DNA of 64,000 nt from SXRF01 sp038043465 (GTDB taxonomy: Bacteria; Pseudomonadota; Alphaproteobacteria; Rickettsiales; SXRF01), in the NCBI GenBank assembly GCA_038043465.1, contig JBBTBX010000002.1:1-64000 (forward strand). The letters run 5' to 3'. The notes below the pieces were generated by a model. That model was given only the letters and a program-made list of their open reading frames with translations. It was not told where the DNA came from and did no database searches. This document shows, piece after piece, positions 25,823-32,773 of this stretch (its first letter is position 1; every line of letters starts with the position of its first letter). Position numbers and translations under genes: made by a program.

Positions 25823-27598
25823 TTAACGCTTGCTAAACAGACTCACCAACTGCTCGGTCATGGTCTCGCCAAGTTTGTCAATTTCTGAAATGGTAACTGC
25901 CCGTTTGTAATAACGGGTTACGTCGTGACCGATTCCAATTGCTACCAATTCAATCGGCAGCTTGTTTTCCACTTTCGCTATCACTTCGCGCAAATGCGCA
26001 TCGAGATATCCGCCATTATTGCTGGAAAGAGTGCTGTCATCCACCGGCGCACCATCGGAAATAACCATCAATATGCGTCGCTGTTCCGGTCGTGCCAGCA
26101 AGCGGTCACACGCCCATAATATAGCCTCGCCATCAATATTTTCTTTGAGCAAACCGTCTTTCAGCATCAGACCGATATTCTTACGAGATTTCCGCCAGCT
26201 TACATCCGCCGGTTTATAAATAATATGGCGTAAATCATTGAGCCTTCCCGGATGCGCTGGCTTTCCTTCATTCACCCAGTTTTTATAAGCCAGCCCACCT
26301 TTCCATTCCTTGGTGGTAAATCCAAGAATTTCTACTTTTACACCGCAACGGTCTAATGTCCGGCTGATAATATCGGCAGATAATGCCGCTATAGTAATTG
26401 GGCGACCGCGCATAGAGCCGGAATTATCAATAAGCAGCGTGACAACAGTATCGCGGAAATCAGTATCTTTTTCCCGCTTATATACCTGATCATAATCAGG
26501 CTGGGTGATGACGCGCGAGAGCTTGCGACTATCAATCATCCCATCATCTTCATCAAACAGCCATGTACGTGCCTGTTTGCCAAGCAGCAAACGCTGCAAA
26601 CGGTTGGCAAGGCGGGCAGTGACCGTTTGGAATTGCGTAAGTTTCTGATCTAGTTGTGAACGTAGACTTTCAAGCTCGGTGAGTGTTGCAAGCTGGTTCG
26701 CTGTTATTATTTCATCAAAATTTTTAGTGTAAGCATGGTAGTCCGGTTCTTTAAAAACTGTTGCGCTATGGTTAAAAGGGTAGGGCGAGCTGTTATCAAC
26801 ATTAGCGTCTGCACCTTTTTGCATTACCGCCTGCTGAACCAGCATAGAAGCAGCTTGTGCCGACTGCGACATGCTCTCTGAATTTTCACTATAGCTTGAG
26901 TTCTGCTCAGCCGTCTGCCCTGAAGAATTTTCCTGACTTTGTTCATTTTCTAATGTTTTGCTATGCTCATTTTCCGATTTATGTTTTTTGCCATTATTGT
27001 TCGCTGAATGGGTAAGCATCTCTATGAGATTAAGCGAAAGGCTGGAAAAATCACTCTGGTTGCTCACATGAAAGCGCATTTGTTCAAGCAGTGGTAGAAC
27101 AGTTTTTATTTCGTTAGCTTGCTTTGCAAGCGCAGCATAAAAAAAAGATGGGATCTCCAGATTTTGTATATGCCTGCGTGCCTGTAACTGGATTTTTTCT
27201 AAAAATGATATTTTATCCGGATTGAGGGCTTGCTGTATGGATTCAAGCTCAAAACGCCGGAACAGATTATATTTAACGCCCTCCATATCCGCGCTGCCCA
27301 GCGTTTCGATACGTATTTCTTCAAGACTGTCAAACAGTTCGGCACTGGCTGCTTGCGTTGGTCGAAATTGCTGGTGAATTACGGGGTCATGATGACGGAT
27401 GAAAAGAGCTGCCTGGTCTGCATGTCCTCTGATAGAATCAAGGGAATTAGGCAACCTGCTATCCAACATCGCAGGCAGAACCACATCCGCTGCCGAATTT
27501 CCATTAGTAAACTCTATCTGTAAATCACGCTTGCCGGAAAGCGCGCGCGTGGCGGCACTTATGGAGTTTTTTATGCTATCTGCAACTTGCTGGCTCAA
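25823..27598 (-). CDS. cobT: CobT-like cobaltochelatase subunit (VWA domain)
   Basis: A 591-aa protein matching CobT, the large chaperone-like subunit that works with the AAA+ ATPase CobS and the catalytic CobN to insert cobalt into hydrogenobyrinate diamide. The N-terminal CobT region has KRDLQIEF and the helix-rich part to ~190. A Ser/Asn/Gln/Glu-rich linker (200-250) replaces the acidic linker. The C-terminal von Willebrand A domain carries the metal-binding motif DNSGS (391-395). The start overlaps cobS by 4 bp. No cobN is in this window, and many alphaproteobacteria keep cobST without it. Confidence 0.93.
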   Translation of the reverse strand: MSQQVADSIKNSISAATRALSGKRDLQIEFTNGNSAADVVLPAMLDSRLPNSLDSIRGHADQAALFIRHHDPVIHQQFRPTQAASAELFDSLEEIRIETLGSADMEGVKYNLFRRFELESIQQALNPDKISFLEKIQLQARRHIQNLEIPSFFYAALAKQANEIKTVLPLLEQMRFHVSNQSDFSSLSLNLIEMLTHSANNNGKKHKSENEHSKTLENEQSQENSSGQTAEQNSSYSENSESMSQSAQAASMLVQQAVMQKGADANVDNSSPYPFNHSATVFKEPDYHAYTKNFDEIITANQLATLTELESLRSQLDQKLTQFQTVTARLANRLQRLLLGKQARTWLFDEDDGMIDSRKLSRVITQPDYDQVYKREKDTDFRDTVVTLLIDNSGSMRGRPITIAALSADIISRTLDRCGVKVEILGFTTKEWKGGLAYKNWVNEGKPAHPGRLNDLRHIIYKPADVSWRKSRKNIGLMLKDGLLKENIDGEAILWACDRLLARPEQRRILMVISDGAPVDDSTLSSNNGGYLDAHLREVIAKVENKLPIELVAIGIGHDVTRYYKRAVTISEIDKLGETMTEQLVSLFSKR

Positions 27599-28569
27599 AC
27601 TATTTCCATCAGGTTTTTATTGAAACAACGCTGATAATATTCAGCAATAACCGGACGTTCGGTCTCGTCACATTTATTGAAGAACGTCAGTTTAAACGCC
27701 AGATGGACATCATCAAAAATCACCATGTTTTCTACCCAGTTGATAACTGTGCGTGGCGACATGACTGTTGATAAATCGCCATTCATGAATCCTTCGCGGG
27801 TCAGATTCGCCATTGCTATTATCGGCCCTAGATTTTCCTTCTGTTTTAAGGACAAATCTTTTACCCGTGAATTTACAATCTTATATTCAATATCTTTATG
27901 CAGATAACCAAGGTTAGCAACGATATTCCAGCGATCCATCTGCCCCTGGTTTATAGGTTGCGTCCCATGATAAAGCCCAGTTGAATCGCCAAGCCCGATA
28001 GTGTTAGTTGTCGCAAATACTCGGAAATAATTATGTGGGGTGATAACGCGGTTCTGATCCAGCAAAGTGAGTTTTCCCTGCGCTTCCAGAATACGCTGGA
28101 TAACGAACATAACGTCCGGTCGTCCCGCATCATATTCATCAAAAACAAGTGCCACTGGTCTGGTAAGCGACCATGGGAGCATTCCCTCCCTGAATTCAGT
28201 TATTTGTTTTCCATCTTTCAGCGCTATCATGTCACGACCAATTAAATCCGTGCGGCTGATATGGCTATCGAGGTTAATGCGGATACACGGCCAATTTAAA
28301 CGTGCAGCAATCTGCTCAATATGGGTTGATTTTCCGGTGCCATGATAACCCTGTACCAGAACCCGGCGGTTATAAACAAAGCCAGCAAGAATCGCCCGCG
28401 TGGCGGTTGGTTCAAAATAATAATCGGGATCAATGTCCGGTACATGCTCATCTTTATGAGAAAAAGCATGGATTTCACCATGCCATTTTACACCAAAAAC
28501 CTTTTCAGCAGATATTACTTTATCAGGGATTTCAAAAGCTGTTGGTTCAATTATCATAGGTTGTGTCAT
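27595..28569 (-). CDS. cobS: CobS-like cobaltochelatase ATPase subunit
   Basis: A 324-aa AAA+ ATPase. The Walker A motif GYHGTGKS is at 74-81, Walker B VFDEYD at 142-147, sensor-type TTNTIGLGD at about 192-200, and the N-terminal segment FGVKWHGEIHAFS is typical. It forms a hexameric chaperone ring with CobT. It overlaps cobT by 4 bp and is therefore translationally coupled. The pair could serve cobalt insertion (this genome has a B12-dependent mutase at 13-15 kb) or another metallation role. Confidence 0.95.
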   Translation of the reverse strand: MTQPMIIEPTAFEIPDKVISAEKVFGVKWHGEIHAFSHKDEHVPDIDPDYYFEPTATRAILAGFVYNRRVLVQGYHGTGKSTHIEQIAARLNWPCIRINLDSHISRTDLIGRDMIALKDGKQITEFREGMLPWSLTRPVALVFDEYDAGRPDVMFVIQRILEAQGKLTLLDQNRVITPHNYFRVFATTNTIGLGDSTGLYHGTQPINQGQMDRWNIVANLGYLHKDIEYKIVNSRVKDLSLKQKENLGPIIAMANLTREGFMNGDLSTVMSPRTVINWVENMVIFDDVHLAFKLTFFNKCDETERPVIAEYYQRCFNKNLMEIV

Positions 28570-28716
28570 GCATCACTTTCTATAGTTTTGTTAGCTATTT
28601 GATATAGAATACACATATTTTTTGCTATCCGCAATTAACAACAGATGACAATATGCAAAAAATAGTGTAGCTTTCCGCCCCTTAACCCTTAAATTTATAA
28701 AATAACGAGTATAAGT

Positions 28717-29751
28717 ATGAGTTACAAAGTAGCTGTTGTTGGTGCAACCGGTAATGTTGGCAGGGCTATGCTGCAGATCCTATCTGAGCGTCGTTTTCCT
28801 GCAAGAGAAGTAGTAGCACTTGCCTCAAAGAGATCCATAGGTAAAGAGGTGAGCTATGGAGAAAGCGATATTTTAAAGGTTCGCGCCTTGGAAGATTATA
28901 ATTTTTCCGATACTGATATAGCCCTTTTTTCACCAGGTTCCGCAGTTTCCAAAATTTACGCGCCGATTGCCGCTAAAGCTGGTTGCGTGGTTATTGATAA
29001 TACCTCTCATTTCCGCATGGATCCTGATATTGCTCTGGTTATTCCCGAGGTTAATTCAGATGCACTTAAAGACTACCGTAAGACCAATATCATTGCCAAC
29101 CCGAATTGCTCGACAATGCAGATGCTGGTTGCCCTAAAACCGTTACATAAAGCCGCAAAAATCAAGCGTATTGTGGTTTCCACCTATCAATCAGTTAGTG
29201 GTGCTGGTAAACCAGCTATGGACGAACTTTTTGACCAGACTAAAGCTCTATTCGTAAATGATAAAAAAGAAGCCCAGCTATTTACCAAACCAATTGCCTT
29301 TAACGTCATTCCCCATATTGACTCGTTTATTGATAACGGATCGACCAAGGAAGAGCAGAAAATGGTGAATGAAACCAAGAAAATTCTCGATCAGAACATC
29401 GATGTTATCGCCACCTGCGTACGTGTTCCCGTGTTTGTCGGACATTCTGAAGCAGTGGTTGTCGAGTTTGAGAATCCTATCAGTGTTGATGAAGCGCGGG
29501 AACTTTTAGAAAATGCCGAAGGGGTTGTAGTTTATAACGAACTACGTGACGGTGGCTATTGCACGCCGCTGGAATGTGCCGGTGAAGATGCGGTTTTCGT
29601 GTCGCGCCTTCGCGCCGACCCAACTGTAAAACATGGATTGGCAATGTGGATTGTTTCTGATAATTTGCGCAAAGGGGCAGCTCTTAATACCATTCAAATA
29701 GCTGAAGAACTGATAAATAATTACGGGTTAGCACCGAAGAAATTGAATTAA
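28717..29751 (+). CDS. asd: Aspartate-semialdehyde dehydrogenase
   Basis: A 344-aa NADPH enzyme reducing aspartyl phosphate to the semialdehyde, entry to lysine/diaminopimelate, threonine and methionine synthesis. The dinucleotide motif VVGATGNVGRAML is at the N-terminus, the catalytic Cys131 lies in NPNCSTMQM, and the GGYCTPLECAGEDAVFVSRLR end is typical of the proteobacterial short form. It is divergent from cobS, with the ~150-bp shared upstream region otherwise empty. Confidence 0.96.
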   Translation: MSYKVAVVGATGNVGRAMLQILSERRFPAREVVALASKRSIGKEVSYGESDILKVRALEDYNFSDTDIALFSPGSAVSKIYAPIAAKAGCVVIDNTSHFRMDPDIALVIPEVNSDALKDYRKTNIIANPNCSTMQMLVALKPLHKAAKIKRIVVSTYQSVSGAGKPAMDELFDQTKALFVNDKKEAQLFTKPIAFNVIPHIDSFIDNGSTKEEQKMVNETKKILDQNIDVIATCVRVPVFVGHSEAVVVEFENPISVDEARELLENAEGVVVYNELRDGGYCTPLECAGEDAVFVSRLRADPTVKHGLAMWIVSDNLRKGAALNTIQIAEELINNYGLAPKKLN

Positions 29752-29762
29752 TATTAGGGGAT

Positions 29763-29850
29763 TTGTCATCCCCGCGAAGGCGGGGATCTAGAGCAAAAAC
29801 CACTAACAACATTTGTGGCTATAGATCCCGCAACAAGTGCGGGATGACAA
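29763..29850. repeat. Palindromic element, tgtcatcccgc family
   Basis: The ends ttgtcatccccgc and gcgggatgacaa are inverted, with inner arms ggatcta and tagatcc. It fills the spacer between asd and the next operon and could also act as a terminator for asd. Reading the downstream frame through it gives the low-complexity MSSPRRRGSRA, which is not a real N-terminus. Confidence 0.82.
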
Positions 29851-29873
29851 TGAATAAAAACAGGGAGAAGGTT

Positions 29874-30488
29874 ATGCGCTTTGTAAAAGAAAATCCTGCA
29901 CTAGCTGCTGGTATTGGTCTTCCAGTTTTACTTATTATATTTTTCACTCTGGCAACCGTGATTCCGCAGTGGACAGTTGAACCGCCAAAATATGACGCTG
30001 TTTTTACAGTTCAGGATTATCAATGTATCGGTGGTGAAGCGAAAGCAAATTTCGATTTTTCAGGCGGAAAGATCAAAGCAAAATATATCTATCCGAAAAA
30101 AGAAAATAATTACGTTAATTGCAGTGAGAATCAGCGTATCTATCATTTTAACTCCAAACATCTTACCAGCAGAGAAATAACTTTTGAGCTTCCTGCGAAA
30201 AAAGACGGTTTTCACGATTGGCAGCAATTTGAAATTGTAGAATTGCAGAATTTAAAAATCGACAACAACCCAATCGCACCCGACGGTTACAGATTCAGCG
30301 GTAGAGATGGTTATTATTCCGGCGGTATTTTTCCATTTGGTGGCTATCATTCCTATAATGGAATGAGTATCAACAAAAATGGGCGGGCAATAGATTTATC
30401 GCCGATAAACCGAGAAGGATATTATTCATATAATAATGTCAAGTTTCTGGGTTGGGTGGTTTCCGAGTCCGAAGGAGATAAAAAATGA
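29874..30488 (+). CDS. Membrane-anchored protein of unknown function
   Basis: A 204-aa protein with one N-terminal membrane helix (~residues 8-28, LAAGIGLPVLLIIFFTLATVI) and an extracytoplasmic domain. That domain ends in a Gly/Tyr-rich stretch (RDGYYSGGIFPFGGYHSY). I do not recognise a family. The ATG at 29874 follows GGGAGAAGG and opens directly onto the membrane anchor. A longer reading frame runs back through a palindromic repeat and is rejected. It overlaps the next membrane protein gene by 4 bp, so the two are coupled and probably act together in the envelope. Confidence 0.75.
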   Translation: MRFVKENPALAAGIGLPVLLIIFFTLATVIPQWTVEPPKYDAVFTVQDYQCIGGEAKANFDFSGGKIKAKYIYPKKENNYVNCSENQRIYHFNSKHLTSREITFELPAKKDGFHDWQQFEIVELQNLKIDNNPIAPDGYRFSGRDGYYSGGIFPFGGYHSYNGMSINKNGRAIDLSPINREGYYSYNNVKFLGWVVSESEGDKK

Positions 30489-31420
30489 GCAAGCAGGATA
30501 TTTTATCGCAAATAGTAACACTCGCTACACAAAACGGAATTTCTACAAGTGATATAGAATTCGCTATGGTTGGTAACAAACCTGAAAAATCACTAGAAAA
30601 ATCCAGTGGAATTGCCATGAAGATTTTTTCTATCCTTGGCGGGATTTTTATTTTTGCCGGCATCTCATCTTACATCGGCATGTTCTGGGGTGATATGAAC
30701 AGCGCAATGCGCGTTATCATAACGCTGGGCAGCGGTTTTGTTGCTTACCTGATTGGCGTAACATTTTTCCGCAATTCCCGTTATCCGTCAGCAGTTGCGC
30801 CCATAATGCTGGTTGCAGCATTTATGGAATGTGGCGGGTTATTCGTGATGATTAATGAGTATTTTAATAACAACACCAACAATTGGCGATTGGCTTGCCT
30901 TATAGTGTTTGGGCTGATGTTATTGCAGCAAGGGCTGACTTTTTTATCAATGTGGATTCCGATTCTGCTGTTTACGACTCTCTGGTTTGGCGGTTCATTT
31001 TTCGCCATAGCGTTTGATATGCTCGGTGTCCCCGAAAGATGGAACATCATTTTTATCGGTCTTTCACTGCTATTAATAGCTTACGGTCTGCGCACAACCA
31101 TATATCAGCGCACTTTGCAACTTGCCTATCTGGTTGGTTCAATTTTGTTCTTGCTCGGTATGTTTGATGTTCTTAGAAACACGCCGTTTGAGATATTATA
31201 CCTCGCCATTACCTGTTTTATGATTTACATGAGCGTTATGGCGAACAGCACCACTTTGCTGGTGGTTAGCGTTCTAGCGATGCTTTCCTATATTGGTTAT
31301 TTCACCGCTGAGAATTTTGTCAATTCGGTGGGCTGGCCGCTATCCCTTATCATATTAGGTATCCTGTTTTTTATGATAAGTGCTGGCGCAGTACGAATAA
31401 AAAAGAAGTATATACAATAA
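30485..31420 (+). CDS. Polytopic membrane protein, DUF2157-like
   Basis: A 311-aa protein with a short cytoplasmic N-terminus (~50 residues) and about nine hydrophobic helices. The IFSILGGIFIFAGISSYIGMFW segment at the start of the membrane part resembles DUF2157 proteins. Its function is unknown. It overlaps its upstream partner by 4 bp, and the two form a small operon between asd and valS. The assignment is by general pattern only. Confidence 0.7.
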   Translation: MSKQDILSQIVTLATQNGISTSDIEFAMVGNKPEKSLEKSSGIAMKIFSILGGIFIFAGISSYIGMFWGDMNSAMRVIITLGSGFVAYLIGVTFFRNSRYPSAVAPIMLVAAFMECGGLFVMINEYFNNNTNNWRLACLIVFGLMLLQQGLTFLSMWIPILLFTTLWFGGSFFAIAFDMLGVPERWNIIFIGLSLLLIAYGLRTTIYQRTLQLAYLVGSILFLLGMFDVLRNTPFEILYLAITCFMIYMSVMANSTTLLVVSVLAMLSYIGYFTAENFVNSVGWPLSLIILGILFFMISAGAVRIKKKYIQ

Positions 31421-31461
31421 CTTACTGCTTTTGATATACCCGCACGGGCGCGGAATTTCAT

Positions 31462-31479
31462 TTGTAATAAAACTTTAAC
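31462..31479 (+). promoter_or_regulatory. Pho-box-like direct repeat upstream of paralogous orphan pair
   Basis: ttgtaat-aaaa-ctttaac ends 60 bp before the first orphan's start codon. It differs from the 21210 site by one base. Confidence 0.55.
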
Positions 31480-31539
31480 ATTATTGCCCAAAGGCTTGTG
31501 ATATTGTTATGGTTATTAAGCAATATTAGGGAGAGCATT

Positions 31540-32151
31540 ATGGCTAATTTTATTAATGGTTTCAAGATTGACAAAGGAACTTTACAAGTTTCGTATAGGT
31601 CAGAAAAATTTATAACTGATTCATCAAGCGCAGATGAAATTGCTGCAGATATAAGAAGAAATACTAGCCAATTAAGGCCAAAAGATCTTGAAGATAAAAT
31701 TCTTGAAGTAACTGGAAATACCTCACAACCTAATGCAAGGCCTTTTACTATTAAAGGTAATATTCCTGATAGGATGTCAATGTCAGAAGGAAAAATTAAG
31801 TCAATTGAAGTTGATGGTAATAAATATAATCTAGAACCAGAGCTTAAAGTTGAGATTAAAATTAGCAAATCAGGGAGGCTTGAATTGGAGGCATCTAGCC
31901 TTAAAAAGATTGAAGAATTAGCCGATAATGGAACCGTAAAACAATCTATGTTTGGCGAAAGGATAAGACTAAACAGAGAAAAATCAGCAAAGGCAGAACC
32001 TGCTTTAGGTAATACCGAAAAAGCTATGCTAGCTGCTAGTAATGAAGCTTCATCTTTAAAAGAAGCTGCCCAATTAACAGCATCTAATAATAGTAATTTT
32101 GTAAGTATTCCTGGCAAACAACAAAATGATAATAAAGCCTTCTTGGGTTAA
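31540..32151 (+). CDS. Orphan 203-aa protein, first of a paralogous pair
   Basis: An unrecognised hydrophilic protein (MANFINGFKIDKG...) without signal peptide. TTAGGGAGAG precedes the ATG at 31540. Residues ~90-150 (ELKVEIKISKSGRLELEASS...FGERIRLNRE) align with the C-terminal half of the next gene's product (PLEVKIEDGKLAAESL...FGSRKTIKSE), so the two are tandem paralogs. The C-terminal ~50 residues are Ala/Ser/Asn-rich and probably disordered. Control by the Pho-box-like site upstream is likely. Function is unknown. Confidence 0.72.
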   Translation: MANFINGFKIDKGTLQVSYRSEKFITDSSSADEIAADIRRNTSQLRPKDLEDKILEVTGNTSQPNARPFTIKGNIPDRMSMSEGKIKSIEVDGNKYNLEPELKVEIKISKSGRLELEASSLKKIEELADNGTVKQSMFGERIRLNREKSAKAEPALGNTEKAMLAASNEASSLKEAAQLTASNNSNFVSIPGKQQNDNKAFLG

Positions 32152-32166
32152 AAATTGGAGATACTT

Positions 32167-32691
32167 ATGGCTGAACAAATTAAAATAGTGCCTAAATCTA
32201 TAGTAATAACTGGAAATCCTAGCTTTATCGCCGGAACCTACAATGAATTTACAAAAGCTGATGTTGATAAAACAAGTCCTTCGCCTACAGAAGCATCTCA
32301 TAGCTTTATTATTACTGCAGAAACCTCTGATGGAGGAAAGTTTGTAGCTACAGGAAACACTTCTAAAGATCAGACAAGAATAGCCAAAATCACCAATTAT
32401 AAAGTTGGTAATACGGAACGCAAACTTCCAGAGCCTCTAGAAGTTAAAATTGAAGATGGTAAATTAGCTGCAGAGAGTTTAGAAAATTTTGAACAATTGA
32501 TAAATACAGGCAGTATCACTATTGGTAGATTTGGTTCTAGAAAAACTATTAAAAGCGAAGATATTAAAACCTTACCTAAAGATAGCAATCTAAAAGCCGC
32601 CTTAGATAAAGGCTTAGGTACTCCGTTTGAATCGTCTTATAACAATCTTCCTTTAGCTAGAACTGACGAGAGATCTACCGGCAGAGCATAG
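32167..32691 (+). CDS. Orphan 174-aa protein, second of a paralogous pair
   Basis: An unrecognised protein, MAEQIKIVPKSIVITG..., beta-rich by appearance, with no signal peptide. TTGGAGATACTT leads to the ATG at 32167, 15 bp after the previous stop, so both are one transcription unit. It shares with its neighbour the pattern KxEI/KIEDGKL...ESLENFEQLINTGSITIGRFGSR. The C-terminus is basic (ARTDERSTGRA). A short T-run follows the stop codon. Confidence 0.72.
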   Translation: MAEQIKIVPKSIVITGNPSFIAGTYNEFTKADVDKTSPSPTEASHSFIITAETSDGGKFVATGNTSKDQTRIAKITNYKVGNTERKLPEPLEVKIEDGKLAAESLENFEQLINTGSITIGRFGSRKTIKSEDIKTLPKDSNLKAALDKGLGTPFESSYNNLPLARTDERSTGRA

Positions 32692-32703
32692 TTTTTTCAC
32701 TTA

Positions 32704-32771
32704 TTTGTTGCGTTGCACCATATAATTCGGTTAATTAACTATTCTAATTAATTGAATTCAGCAGCAACAAA
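32704..32771 (+). promoter_or_regulatory. Inverted repeat in the valS leader
   Basis: tttgttgc and gcaacaaa are perfect complements, the right arm lying 2 bp before the valS ATG, with an A/T-rich palindrome (ggttaattaac) inside. It could hide the translation start of valS. No Shine-Dalgarno sequence is evident. It is a weak case. Confidence 0.3.
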
Positions 32772-32773
32772 CC

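Noticed and set aside
29763..29873. Extension of the membrane-anchored protein gene through the spacer
   Set aside because: The frame runs through a palindromic repeat; GGGAGAAGG before the ATG at 29874 defines the start.
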